Assembly (NCBI RefSeq): GCF_900156535.1
Contig: NZ_FTNV01000001.1
Location: 930,001 to 994,000, forward strand
From: Roseovarius nanhaiticus
GTDB lineage: Bacteria > Pseudomonadota > Alphaproteobacteria > Rhodobacterales > Rhodobacteraceae
Length of the DNA stretch: 64,000 nt
Direction: 5' to 3'
The notes beneath the pieces were generated by a model, which worked only from the letters and a program-made list of their open reading frames with translations, searched no databases and was not told where the DNA came from. A program made the translations under genes and the position numbers. Of the stretch, positions 35,416 through 44,673 are shown in pieces; position 1 is the stretch's first letter, and each line of letters starts with the position of its first letter.

Positions 35416-35476
35416 CGGGGGGCGGCGCACGGGCGGCCGCCCGTTTTCTATGTAGGATACGGGCAAAGGGGGCCAT

Positions 35477-36265
35477 ATGGGCACGCGCGAGAGGCTGGAT
35501 GCGTTTTTGTCGCGCGATTGGGTGCGGCAGCTGATCATCGGCGTCATTATCTTCAACGCGATCATCCTGGGCCTCGAGACATCGCAAAGTCTTATGGCAG
35601 AGTTTGGCCCGCTGATCGTTGCGCTAGACAGCGCCTGTCTCGCCTTCTTTGTCGTCGAGATCGCGCTGAAGCTTTATGCGCGCGGTGGCCGGTTTTTCCG
35701 CGACGGCTGGAGCGTTTTCGATCTGGTGATCGTTGCCGTTGCATTGGTGCCGGCGGGGCAGGCGCTATCGGCGCTGCGGGCGCTGCGCATTCTGCGGGTG
35801 CTGCGGGTCATATCGGTTGCCCCGCGCCTGCGCCGGGTGGTCGAGGGGTTCGTGACGGCGCTGCCGGGCATGGGCTCGGTCTTTTTGCTGATGGCGATCA
35901 TCTTCTATATCGGGGCGGTGATCGCGACCAAGCTCTTTGCCGCGGATTTCCCCGACTGGTTCGGCACGCTCGGCCGCTCGGGCTATACGCTGTTTCAGAT
36001 CATGACGCTGGAATCGTGGTCGATGGGCATCGTGCGCCCGGTCATGGACGTGCATCCCTGGGCTTGGGCGTTCTTTTTGCCCTTCATCCTCATCACGACT
36101 TTCGCGGTGGTGAACCTGCTGGTCGGTCTCATTGTCAACTCGATGCAAGACGCGCATCATGCCGAGAATGAGGAGAGCACCAACACCTATCGCGACGACG
36201 TGCTGGCGCGCCTTGCCGCGATGGAGGCCAAGCTGGACAAGCTGGGTGACGACACCAAGCGCTAG
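35477..36265 (+). CDS. bacterial voltage-gated sodium channel (NaChBac/NavSp type)
   Basis: A single-domain six-helix channel of 262 residues. The S4 voltage sensor shows arginines at every third position in RALRILRVLRV. The pore has the selectivity filter TLESWSM typical of bacterial sodium channels (four subunits assemble). The C terminus (DDVLARLAAMEAKLDKL) is a short coiled coil that would hold the tetramer together. Bacterial channels of this type may serve in sodium homeostasis or motility; the role here is not known. Confidence 0.93.
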   Translation: MGTRERLDAFLSRDWVRQLIIGVIIFNAIILGLETSQSLMAEFGPLIVALDSACLAFFVVEIALKLYARGGRFFRDGWSVFDLVIVAVALVPAGQALSALRALRILRVLRVISVAPRLRRVVEGFVTALPGMGSVFLLMAIIFYIGAVIATKLFAADFPDWFGTLGRSGYTLFQIMTLESWSMGIVRPVMDVHPWAWAFFLPFILITTFAVVNLLVGLIVNSMQDAHHAENEESTNTYRDDVLARLAAMEAKLDKLGDDTKR

Positions 36266-36291
36266 CATGGGGGTTTGACGGCGGAGGCGGA

Positions 36292-37563
36292 ATGCAGAAT
36301 GGTGCACCATCCGCCACCTTGGGACATGCCATGGACAAGCCCGCCTCAATCTTCACCCCCGTCCTGATCGCGGGCTGCGTCATCATGGTGATCTCCTTCG
36401 CCATCCGCGCGTCCTTTGGTGTGTTCCAGATCCCCATTGCGGACGAGTTCGGCTGGCTGCGCAGTGAGTTCTCGCTCGCCATTGCGATCCAGAACCTTGC
36501 CTGGGGGATCGGGCAGCCCTTGTTCGGGGCGCTGGCCGAAAAGATCGGGGATCGGCGTGCCATTGTTCTGGGCGCGCTGACTTATGCGGCGGGGCTTGTC
36601 GCCTCGTCCTTCGCGGTGACGCCGGGCTCGCATCAGTTCTTCGAGATATTCGTGGGGTTCGGCATTGCCGGGACCGGCTTTGGCGTGATCCTCGCCGTGG
36701 TGGGCCGCGCCAGCAGTGACGAGCACCGCTCGATGAGCCTTGCCATCGCGACCGCCGCCGGATCGGCGGGCCAAGTCTTTGGCGCGCCGGTGGCAGAGGC
36801 GCTGCTGGGCGTCATGAGCTGGCAGATGGTGTTCCTCCTCTTCGCGGGTATCATCCTGGCCAGCCTGATGGTGCTGCCGATGATGCGCGTGCCGGTCGTC
36901 GCCACGCGCGGCGAGTTGGAAGAGAGCATGGGGCAGATCCTGAACCGTGCGATGCGCGACCCGAGCTATGCGCTGATCTTCCTTGGATTCTTCAGTTGCG
37001 GCTATCAGCTGGCCTTCATCACCGCGCATTTTCCGGCCTTCGTGACCGAGATGTGCGGCCCGATCATGCCGGGCGGTATGCTCTATGGCATGGGCATCAC
37101 CAGCACCTCGGCGCTGGGGGCGGTCGCCATATCGCTGATCGGCCTCGCCAATATCGCGGGCACGCTGGCGGCGGGCTGGGCGGGCAAGAGGTATTCGCGC
37201 AAGTATCTGCTGGCGGGCATCTACACAGGCCGCACGATCATCGCCGCCGCCTTCATCCTGACGCCGATCACGCCCGCGACCGTGCTGCTTTTCTCGGTCT
37301 CGATGGGCGCGCTCTGGCTGGCGACCGTGCCGCTGACGTCCGGCCTCGTCGCGCATCTTTATGGGCTGCGCTACATGGGTACGCTCTATGGCATCGTCTT
37401 TTTCAGTCACCAGCTCGGCAGCTTTCTTGGCGTGTGGCTGGGCGGGCGGATGTACGACATCTATGGCGACTATACCGCCGTCTGGTGGATCGGCGTGGGC
37501 GTCGGCGCGTTCAGCGCGATCGTGCATTTGCCGATCAAGGAAAAGCGGCTGGTGCCGGCCTAA
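36292..37563 (+). CDS. MFS transporter
   Basis: A 423-residue major facilitator with about twelve hydrophobic segments. The N half includes RASFGVFQIPIADEFGW and the loop 2-3 motif GALAEKIGDRRA. The family resembles oxalate/formate-like or monocarboxylate carriers, but the substrate is unknown. GGAGGCGGA lies before the ATG at 36292; a second ATG at 36331 is possible. The stop overlaps that of the convergent hydrolase gene by four bases. Confidence 0.88.
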   Translation: MQNGAPSATLGHAMDKPASIFTPVLIAGCVIMVISFAIRASFGVFQIPIADEFGWLRSEFSLAIAIQNLAWGIGQPLFGALAEKIGDRRAIVLGALTYAAGLVASSFAVTPGSHQFFEIFVGFGIAGTGFGVILAVVGRASSDEHRSMSLAIATAAGSAGQVFGAPVAEALLGVMSWQMVFLLFAGIILASLMVLPMMRVPVVATRGELEESMGQILNRAMRDPSYALIFLGFFSCGYQLAFITAHFPAFVTEMCGPIMPGGMLYGMGITSTSALGAVAISLIGLANIAGTLAAGWAGKRYSRKYLLAGIYTGRTIIAAAFILTPITPATVLLFSVSMGALWLATVPLTSGLVAHLYGLRYMGTLYGIVFFSHQLGSFLGVWLGGRMYDIYGDYTAVWWIGVGVGAFSAIVHLPIKEKRLVPA

Positions 37564-38477
37564 TCCGCAAGCTGGCGGCGCAAAATGGCGCCCACCTCTG
37601 CCGCGTGGCTGTAGGGCAGGGCGTGGCCGGCGCCCGGCACGGCGCTTTGGCGGGCGGCGGGGTTCCATTCGTTGAGCGTCTCGCGGCCCGCGATGGGGAT
37701 GACCTCGTCCTCCTCGGCCCAAATGGCGAGAAGAGGCGTTTCGGCCTCGGCCAGCGCGCGGTGATCTGCCTCGCAATCGGTATCGAGCGTGTGGCGCAGC
37801 GACGACAGCACCGCGGGCAGGAAGCCGCGATGGCGCGTCTGTGCGATCTGGATGTCGACGATGTCGGGCACGGCGCTGGGCTGCCCGCGCTCGGCCTCGA
37901 GCGCACGGCGCAGCGAGCGGGCATAGACCAGAAGCATCGCCCATGTTCCGAGGATGCCCGTATTCGCCATGAGGCGCGCGGCGGGGCCGAGGTCATGCCC
38001 GACCCCGGCCGGGGCCAGCAGGGCCATCTGGCGAACGCGCGCCGGGTGTTGCGCGGCAAAGCGAGGCGCGATCACGGCGCCCATCGAATAGCCGAGCAGC
38101 GTGATCGCACTCTCAATCCCTTGGTCCTCTAGTAGATCCGAGAGTTGCCGGGCGAAGAAATCCGCATCTTGCGGCCCGCGCGCGCGGTCCGAATAGCCCC
38201 GCCCGTAAAGATCATAGACCAATACGCGGTAGCCCATGTCGCCCAGCGTATCGGCGATGGCGTCCCAGACCGGCGACGGAGTGGTCAGGCCGTGGACGCA
38301 GACCGCGATGGGGCCATCCGCAGCACCCAGCCAGCGGTAATGCGTAAGACCCTGCGGCAGGGCGGCGAAGGCGCCGGGGGCGCTTCGCCGTGCTTGGGCG
38401 TTCATGCGCGGGCGGAGCGCTTCGCGCAGGAAGGGCGCGATCCCTATCGCTCCCAGTACCGCGAGGAGCCAGCTCAC
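37560..38477 (-). CDS. alpha/beta hydrolase
   Basis: A serine hydrolase of 305 residues, with an N-terminal membrane-like segment (about 3-17). The catalytic triad can be read as Ser in GYSMG, Asp in EEDEVIP and His in GAGHALP, and the oxyanion region is VHGLTTPSPVWD. Substrate is unknown. It is the last gene of a four-gene minus-strand operon in which every adjacent pair overlaps by four bases. Confidence 0.88.
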   Translation of the reverse strand: MSWLLAVLGAIGIAPFLREALRPRMNAQARRSAPGAFAALPQGLTHYRWLGAADGPIAVCVHGLTTPSPVWDAIADTLGDMGYRVLVYDLYGRGYSDRARGPQDADFFARQLSDLLEDQGIESAITLLGYSMGAVIAPRFAAQHPARVRQMALLAPAGVGHDLGPAARLMANTGILGTWAMLLVYARSLRRALEAERGQPSAVPDIVDIQIAQTRHRGFLPAVLSSLRHTLDTDCEADHRALAEAETPLLAIWAEEDEVIPIAGRETLNEWNPAARQSAVPGAGHALPYSHAAEVGAILRRQLAD

Positions 38478-39094
38478 GTGGCCTCCTGCGGTGTCAAAAG
38501 GCCTTTGGTCACCAGCGCGCGGGCCAGCCCTTCGGGCTGCTCGAAGAGATGCACCTGCCAGCCGCGCGCGGCGGCGGCCTCGATGTTCTCGGCCCTGTCA
38601 TCGGTGAAGAAAAGCGCCTCGGGCAGCAGGCCGCAATCGGCCTCGACGGCGGCATAGATCGCCGGGTCCGGCTTGATCAGGCCCATCCGGCCCGAGATGT
38701 AGGCCCGGTCGAACTGGCGCAGGAACGGAAATTGCGCGGCGCTGAGCGGGAAATTCCCGGCGCCGAAATTCGACAGCGCATAAACCGGAACGCCCCGCGC
38801 GCGCAGGGCTGTCATCAGGCGCACGGAATGCGGAATGGCAGGCTGCGCGATGTCGCACCAATGATCGCGAAAATGCATAAGCTCGGATGCGAAATCGGGG
38901 TGGACGGCGGCCATGCGCGCGGCCTCCGCGCCGAAATCTGCGCCCGCATCGATGCGGTTCATCATCGCATGGATATCGACGGAGCCGAACATCGCGCGGC
39001 GCCGGGATGCGCCGCAGAGCCGGTCGAAATATCGCTCGGGCTGCCATGCGATCAGCACGTTGCCGATGTCGAATATGACCGCCTGCGGCGTCAT
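38474..39094 (-). CDS. HAD family phosphatase
   Basis: A 206-residue haloacid dehalogenase-type hydrolase. The first motif reads VIFDIGNVLIAW: the nucleophile aspartate is present but the second aspartate of DxD is replaced by glycine-asparagine, as in the YihX group. Motif 2 is SNFG, motif 3 has K in GLIKPD and motif 4 is FTDDRAEN. ATG 39094 overlaps the stop of the transporter gene. The upstream extension of the frame is a shadow of the DMT gene. Confidence 0.88.
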   Translation of the reverse strand: MTPQAVIFDIGNVLIAWQPERYFDRLCGASRRRAMFGSVDIHAMMNRIDAGADFGAEAARMAAVHPDFASELMHFRDHWCDIAQPAIPHSVRLMTALRARGVPVYALSNFGAGNFPLSAAQFPFLRQFDRAYISGRMGLIKPDPAIYAAVEADCGLLPEALFFTDDRAENIEAAAARGWQVHLFEQPEGLARALVTKGLLTPQEAT

Positions 39095-40053
39095 CTGCGG
39101 GTGGGTGAGGGCGGGTGCGGCACGCCCTTGCGATGCTCGCGCCACAGCATGTAGAGTCCCGAGCCCAGGATCAGCACGATGCCGGCCCACGCGTTGAGCG
39201 TAGGCCATGTATCGAAAAAGACCACGCCCCAGAAGATGGCGATGGGCATGGCAACATATTCGAACGGCGCGGCAAAGGCGGCCTCGCTCAGCCGGTAGGC
39301 TTGCGTGATCAGCCAGCTGCCCCCGACACCGGCGAAGCCGAGCATCACGATCACCCACAGATCCGCCGACGCGAGCGGGGGCCAGGCGCGCAACAGGAAC
39401 GACAGCGCCGGATGCGCGCCTGCCTCATAGCGCCCGTCGCTGATGAAAAAGCCGATGACCGCGCTTGAGACAAGGAAGGTGAGGATGACGTAGATCGTCA
39501 TCGTGCCCGCGCTTTCGGTATCGCGGATGCGGCGCGTGACCATATGCATCGCGCCGTAAAGAATGGCGGCGATGGCAGGCAAAAGCGACGCGACCTGAAA
39601 CGCCTCGGTGCCGGGCTGCACGATCAGCAATACGCCGACGAGGCCCACGGCGATGGCCGCCCAGCGGCGCGGGCCGACCGTCTCGCCTAGAAAGACGACC
39701 GACATGACGGCGATCGCGAGTGGCGAGACGAAAAAGATGGCAACCGCATCCGCGATGGGCATGGCGGCAAGACCGAGGAAAAGGCAGATATTGGCGCAGA
39801 CGATGAAGCTGCCGCGCAAGAGATGCGCGCCGGGCCGGCGGGTGCGAAACACCTTGAGACCCCCGCTGAAGGGCAGGATGAAAGCGCCGAAGACCACGAG
39901 GCTGACCAGTGAGCGCAAAAGCACGACCTGGTGCAGCGCATATGTCTCGCTCAGCAGCTTGATCCCAAGATCGACGAAGGAAAAGCACAGGATCGCCGCC
40001 ATCGCGCAGAACGCGCCCATGGTGTTGCTGGAGGGGGCGGCGACGCTGGTCAT
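39091..40053 (-). CDS. DMT superfamily transporter (EamA)
   Basis: A 320-residue membrane protein with ten hydrophobic segments in two EamA repeats, the usual architecture for drug/metabolite transporters. The first repeat contains [18 protein letters not shown] and the second [23 protein letters not shown]. Substrate unknown. It overlaps the genes on both sides by four bases, placing it in the YaiI-EamA-HAD-hydrolase operon. Confidence 0.9.
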   Translation of the reverse strand: MTSVAAPSSNTMGAFCAMAAILCFSFVDLGIKLLSETYALHQVVLLRSLVSLVVFGAFILPFSGGLKVFRTRRPGAHLLRGSFIVCANICLFLGLAAMPIADAVAIFFVSPLAIAVMSVVFLGETVGPRRWAAIAVGLVGVLLIVQPGTEAFQVASLLPAIAAILYGAMHMVTRRIRDTESAGTMTIYVILTFLVSSAVIGFFISDGRYEAGAHPALSFLLRAWPPLASADLWVIVMLGFAGVGGSWLITQAYRLSEAAFAAPFEYVAMPIAIFWGVVFFDTWPTLNAWAGIVLILGSGLYMLWREHRKGVPHPPSPTRR

Positions 40054-40514
40054 GCGCGCGGGGCTTTCACTTGGGCCTTGGCCTGCCGGACCATCCGCTC
40101 GAGCGCATCCAAGAAGCGCGAGCGGTCGGCTTTGGTAAAGCCCTTGCCGCCGCCCTGGCGAAAGGGGTCGGCGGCGCGCAGATCGGTCATCAGATCGCGC
40201 GTGGCCAGTACATTGCCGATATTGGCCGCCGTCAGCGCCTCGCCATTATGCTTGAGCACCAGCGCGCCCGCCTCGACGCATTTCGCCGCAAGGGGGATGT
40301 CGCCGGTCACCACCACGTCGCCCGCGCCCGCGCGCTCGGCGATCCACATATCGGCGATGTCCGGCCCGTCGGGCACGATCACCGTCTCGACCAGCGGGTG
40401 GGGCGAAGGGCGCAAGCCGCCATTCGAGACGATATGCACCTTGAGGCCATGCCGCGTGCCGACGCGGATCGCCTCGTCCTTGACCGGGCAGGCATCGGCA
40501 TCGACGTAGATCAT
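40050..40514 (-). CDS. YaiI/YqxD family protein (DUF188)
   Basis: A 154-residue protein with the DUF188 pattern, starting [15 protein letters not shown] and containing [10 protein letters not shown] and [14 protein letters not shown]. The aspartates resemble a PIN-like nuclease active site, so nuclease activity is possible, but the function is unknown. It is the first gene of the four-gene minus-strand operon; the promoter should lie in the 67 bases between it and sthA, which is on the same strand and ends at 40582. Confidence 0.9.
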   Translation of the reverse strand: MIYVDADACPVKDEAIRVGTRHGLKVHIVSNGGLRPSPHPLVETVIVPDGPDIADMWIAERAGAGDVVVTGDIPLAAKCVEAGALVLKHNGEALTAANIGNVLATRDLMTDLRAADPFRQGGGKGFTKADRSRFLDALERMVRQAKAQVKAPRA

Positions 40515-40581
40515 CGCACGTCGCCAGTTGTGGAAAACAGGCGTTTTTCACAACGCTTTCCGCGCGGAAAGCGGGCGCCTC

Positions 40582-42018
40582 TCAAGTCGCATCCGCCTTG
40601 GATTTTGCGCGGCCCACCTTGTATTCCTCGGGGATCGGCATCCGGTTGAACGCGTCCAGCCCGGCGATCTTGTAGGCCTCGGCCAGCGTCGGGTAGTTGA
40701 ACGTGTTCTGCACGAAGTAATCCACCGTGCCCTTCAGGTTCAGCACCGCCTGCGCGATGTGGATCAGCTCGGTCGCGCCTTCGCCGACGATCTGCACGCC
40801 CAATACACGGCGCGTCTTGAGCGAAAACAGCATCTTCAGCATGCCATGCTCCAGCCCCATGATATGGCCGCGCGACGTCTCGCGAAAGCGCGCGACGCCG
40901 ACCTCGTAGGGGATGCCGCGCTCGGCCATTTCCTCTTCGGACATGCCGCAGGTACTGATCTCGGGAACTGAGTAAATGCCATAGGGAAACCACGGGCTTT
41001 CGGGCAGCGTGGGCGTCTCGAGCGCGTGACAGGCGGCAATGCGCCCCTGCTGGAGCGAGGTCGAGGCAAGGCTGGGATGTCCGATCACGTCGCCTGCCGC
41101 ATAGATATGGGGCACCGATGTCTGGTAGGTCTTGCGGTCCACCTCAAGCCGGCCGCGATGGTCGGTCTTGAGCCCCGCCTTGTCGAGGCCCAAGCTCGCC
41201 GTCGCGCCCATGCGCCCAGCGGCAAACAGCAGCATGTCGCTGCGCACGTGCCGGCCGTTTTCCAGCGCGACCTCGATGTGACGGCCCGCATCCGTAATGC
41301 TCTCGATCGGCGAGCCGAGGCGCAGATCGACGCCGTTTTCGCGGATCTGGTGGGTGAAATCGTCGACAATGGCGTGGTCGATAAAATCCAGAAAAGTGTC
41401 TCGTGGCTCGATCAGCGTCACGCGCACGTCGAGCGCCGAAAACATGGTGGCATATTCCACCCCGATCACGCCCGCGCCGATCACGGTCAGACTGCGCGGG
41501 ATCTCGTCGATCTTGAGAAACTCGTCGCTGTCCAGCACGGTCGTCCCGTTGAACGGGCAGGTGTCGGGGCGGTATGTTTTGGTGCCAGTCGCGATCAGGA
41601 ACTTGTCGGCGGTCAGCCGCGTCGTCTGGCCCGCATCCACTTGCACCTCAATCTCGTTGGGGCCGGTGAATCTGGCCACCCCATAAAGCGTCTCGACATG
41701 GTTTCGGTTGAACTGATGCTCCAGCACGTCGACCTCGTAATCGACGGTCTTGTTGAGGCGGGCCTGCAGATCCTCGGCGCCGATATCATCCTTCACGCGG
41801 TACGAGCGCCCGTAAAAGCTGCGCTCGCGCCAGCCCGAGAGGTTCAGCACCGTCTCGCGCAGCGTTTTGGACGGGATCGTGCCGGTGTGGGCCGACACGC
41901 CGCCCAGCCGGTCCTTGCGGTCGATCACCAGAACGCGGCGATTGAGCTTGCCCGCCTGGATGGCTGCCGAACGGCCCGCGGGCCCCGAGCCGATGACGAT
42001 CAGGTCGTAGCGATCCAT
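40582..42018 (-). CDS. sthA: soluble pyridine nucleotide transhydrogenase
   Basis: SthA moves hydride between NADPH and NAD in the cytoplasm. The 478-residue flavoprotein resembles lipoamide dehydrogenase (FAD motif GSGPAGRSAA) but the redox disulfide is missing: the site reads GGVSAHTGTIPSK, with no CxxxxC, which is the mark of SthA. The NAD motif is GAGVIGVEYA. Five extra codons upstream would overlap fghA. It follows fghA on the minus strand, linking formaldehyde oxidation and NAD(P)H balance. Confidence 0.92.
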   Translation of the reverse strand: MDRYDLIVIGSGPAGRSAAIQAGKLNRRVLVIDRKDRLGGVSAHTGTIPSKTLRETVLNLSGWRERSFYGRSYRVKDDIGAEDLQARLNKTVDYEVDVLEHQFNRNHVETLYGVARFTGPNEIEVQVDAGQTTRLTADKFLIATGTKTYRPDTCPFNGTTVLDSDEFLKIDEIPRSLTVIGAGVIGVEYATMFSALDVRVTLIEPRDTFLDFIDHAIVDDFTHQIRENGVDLRLGSPIESITDAGRHIEVALENGRHVRSDMLLFAAGRMGATASLGLDKAGLKTDHRGRLEVDRKTYQTSVPHIYAAGDVIGHPSLASTSLQQGRIAACHALETPTLPESPWFPYGIYSVPEISTCGMSEEEMAERGIPYEVGVARFRETSRGHIMGLEHGMLKMLFSLKTRRVLGVQIVGEGATELIHIAQAVLNLKGTVDYFVQNTFNYPTLAEAYKIAGLDAFNRMPIPEEYKVGRAKSKADAT

Positions 42019-42022
42019 TTGC

Positions 42023-42856
42023 TCATCCCGCATAGAGGGCCTCGGCGTGGAAGGTGACGTGATCCTCCATGAAGGAGGACACGAAGAAATAACTGTGATC
42101 GTAGCCGGGCTGCAGGCGCAGGATACTCTGCTGGCGGCGCTTTGCGGCGGCTTCGGCCAGTGTTTCGGGCATCAAGAGGTCGAGGAACTGATCGTTCGTG
42201 CCGGTATCGAGCAGCATCGGCCCGTCGAAGCCACGCTCGGCCATCAGGCGGCTGGCGTCATGCGCGGCATGGACGGCATCGTCATCGCCCAAGTACGCGC
42301 TCAGTTGCTTGCGGCCCCAATCGCTGGCCGAGGGATTGCAGATAGGCGAGAAGGCCGAGACCGAGCGGAAGCGCCCCGGCAGCGACATGGCCAGCGTCAG
42401 CGCGCCATGCCCGCCCATGGAATGGCCCGTGATCGCCTGCCGCTCCATGTCGAGCGCGAACTCTGCGCCAATCAGCGCGGGAAGCTCTTCGGTCACATAG
42501 CTGCGCATCTGGAAGTGCTTGGCCCACGGATCCTGCGTCGCATCGACGTAGAACCCCGCGCCTTGCCCCATGTCGAACGCCTCGTCGTCGGCCACATCCT
42601 CGCCGCGCGGCGAGGTGTCGGGAAAGACCAGCGCGATGCCTTGCTCGGCGGCCCAGCCCTGCGCGCCGGCCTTGGTCATGGCGTTCTCATGCGTGCAGGT
42701 CAGGCCCGACAGGTACCACAATACCGGCACGGGGCCATCCCGCGCCTCGGCGGGCAGGAAAAGGCCAAAGGTCATGTCGGTGCCTGTCGCCTTTGAAGCA
42801 TGGGTATAGACGCCCTGAACGCCTCCGAAACAGGCGTTTTCCGATTTGGTTTCCAT
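42023..42856 (-). CDS. fghA: S-formylglutathione hydrolase
   Basis: FghA hydrolyses S-formylglutathione to formate and glutathione in the glutathione-dependent formaldehyde pathway. The 277-residue esterase D-type protein has the nucleophile serine in GHSMGGHGAL, with the aspartate in TNDQF and the histidine in GYDHSYFF. It lies just upstream of sthA on the minus strand. No formaldehyde dehydrogenase is in this window. Confidence 0.95.
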   Translation of the reverse strand: METKSENACFGGVQGVYTHASKATGTDMTFGLFLPAEARDGPVPVLWYLSGLTCTHENAMTKAGAQGWAAEQGIALVFPDTSPRGEDVADDEAFDMGQGAGFYVDATQDPWAKHFQMRSYVTEELPALIGAEFALDMERQAITGHSMGGHGALTLAMSLPGRFRSVSAFSPICNPSASDWGRKQLSAYLGDDDAVHAAHDASRLMAERGFDGPMLLDTGTNDQFLDLLMPETLAEAAAKRRQQSILRLQPGYDHSYFFVSSFMEDHVTFHAEALYAG

Positions 42857-42923
42857 GGCGTCGCTCCTTTTCTATGTCTTGCGTTGCGTCAGACTTAGCA
42901 GCCGGCCGCGCAGGGCGAAACGT

Positions 42924-43856
42924 CTAATACAGCGGCTGCACCCAGCCGATCACCAGCGAAACGGTCACCGCAGCCAGCACCGTCGAGATCAGGATGGCCG
43001 TCGAGACGCGCTGGGCCGCGACTCCGTAATGCTGCGCCAGCATGTAGACATTGCCCGCCACGGGCAGCGCCGCGGCGGCAATCATCACGGCGGCGGCATA
43101 GGGTGCCACGTCAAAGACCAGCAGCGCGGCTACGGCGACGGCGGCGGGATGCAGCACCAGTTTGCAAAAGCTGAGCCAGCCCGCAACATGCGGCCGCTCG
43201 GCGGATTTACCGGCCAGCGATGCGCCGATGGCAAAGAGGGCGCCGGGCGTGGCCGCGCCGCCGAGGATGATCAGAAATTCGTTGATCGGACCGGGGATGG
43301 GCCATTGCAGCGCCGACCATGTCAGGCCCACGACTATGGACACGATCATCGGGTTCTTCAGTAGGCCAAGGCCAACCGTGCCCAGAACGGCAGGCCGCAT
43401 GCGCCCGTCGCGGGTGCCGGTGATCACAACCACGATCAGCGCCCCGAAGACGATCAGATCGACCGCCAGCACCAGCATGACGGATGCGATCGCGGCCTCA
43501 CCCATGAGAATCGCCAGCATCGGAATCCCCAGAAAACCGACATTGCCGATGACGGCGCATTGCGCCTCGACGGCGGCCTCCTCGGCGCGGATGCCGCGCA
43601 GCCAGGCGATGCCGGTGGCCAGCAGATAGACCACCACCGAGCCGCAGACATAGGCCAGCACGAAGGGCAAATCGAACACCTCGCGCAGGCCCAGATTTGC
43701 CGAAAAGCGGATCAGCATCGCCGACAGCGCGAAGTAGAAAACGAATTTCGTGAGATAGGCCGTCGCCTGGGGCGTGAAAAATCCAGTGCGCCCCGCACCG
43801 TAACCCAGCGCGATGATCATGAAGAAGGGCAGGGTCTGGATGAAAATCGCGGCCAT
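42924..43856 (-). CDS. AEC family transporter (auxin efflux carrier type)
   Basis: A 310-residue membrane protein with ten hydrophobic segments in the AEC pattern, including GNVGFLGIPM and the C-terminal VAGNVYMLAQHYGV. Family members export organic acids such as malate or malonate. Substrate unknown. It is divergent from the tetR gene with about 50 bases between them and lies upstream of fghA, which it may share a transcript with. Confidence 0.88.
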   Translation of the reverse strand: MAAIFIQTLPFFMIIALGYGAGRTGFFTPQATAYLTKFVFYFALSAMLIRFSANLGLREVFDLPFVLAYVCGSVVVYLLATGIAWLRGIRAEEAAVEAQCAVIGNVGFLGIPMLAILMGEAAIASVMLVLAVDLIVFGALIVVVITGTRDGRMRPAVLGTVGLGLLKNPMIVSIVVGLTWSALQWPIPGPINEFLIILGGAATPGALFAIGASLAGKSAERPHVAGWLSFCKLVLHPAAVAVAALLVFDVAPYAAAVMIAAAALPVAGNVYMLAQHYGVAAQRVSTAILISTVLAAVTVSLVIGWVQPLY

Positions 43857-43908
43857 GGCTCTTGGTAGCAGGCGCGCATCTTACTGTCGCGCAAAAAGGG
43901 GCAGGCAC

Positions 43909-44547
43909 ATGAGCGCAGTCAGCGGCGCGATCCGCAAGGGCCGCAAATTCGATCAGGTGCTCGAGGGCGCGCGAGAGGTTTTCATGCTAAGCGGCTTTGA
44001 TGGCGCGAATGTCGATGACATTGCGCGCGCCGCAGGCGTCTCCAAGGCGACGCTCTACAGCTACTTCCCCGACAAGCGCGTGCTGTTTTCCGAAGTGGCC
44101 CGCATCGAATGTGACCGGCAGGCCAGCGCCGCCATGGCCGAGATCGACCCGACCGCCCCTGTCGAGACGTCCCTGCGCGAGCTGGCGGACCGCATCACCC
44201 GATTTTTCCTGTCGGATTTCGGACAGCAGATTTACCGCATCTGCGTTGCCGAGAGCCACCGCTTTCCTGACCTTGGGCAGCGCTTCTATGCGTCGGGCCC
44301 GCAAATGCTGCGCACGCGGCTGGGCACGATCCTGTCCGCATATGTCGCACGCGGTGCGCTTAAGATCGACGATATCGACATGGCGGCCAACCAGATGGTC
44401 GAACTGTGCAAAAGCGATCTGTTCTCGCGCCGTCTTTGCGGGATAAACGATGGCATCTCGGAGGCCGATATTGCCCGCGTCACAGGCGCCGCCGTCGAGA
44501 TGTTTCTAGCGCGCTACGGCGTGTCGGCGGACGCGGGGCAGACCTGA
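43909..44547 (+). CDS. TetR/AcrR family transcriptional regulator
   Basis: A 212-residue repressor with an N-terminal helix-turn-helix (about 13-55: REVFMLSGFDGANVDDIA, AGVSKATLYSYFPDKR) and a C-terminal ligand-binding domain of the AcrR_C type. It is the first gene of a plus-strand set with the second RND adaptor and pump and probably represses them. The AEC carrier gene is divergent, so one operator could control both. The start at 43909 has AAGGGG upstream. Confidence 0.92.
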   Translation: MSAVSGAIRKGRKFDQVLEGAREVFMLSGFDGANVDDIARAAGVSKATLYSYFPDKRVLFSEVARIECDRQASAAMAEIDPTAPVETSLRELADRITRFFLSDFGQQIYRICVAESHRFPDLGQRFYASGPQMLRTRLGTILSAYVARGALKIDDIDMAANQMVELCKSDLFSRRLCGINDGISEADIARVTGAAVEMFLARYGVSADAGQT

Positions 44548-44673
44548 GCCGGGGCTTCGCTGACAGGGCGCGCGCGACCTCCGCACTCGACATTGCCCCC
44601 AATCGGGCGATATCAGACACACGCGCCCGCCCCGCCGTGCGCCCTCCGCACCGCTGCCGAAAAGGATCGCGCC

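Noticed and set aside
36346..37944. A 532-codon open frame on the minus strand opposite the MFS gene
   Set aside because: Arginine- and histidine-rich antisense shadow that also runs into the hydrolase gene in another frame.
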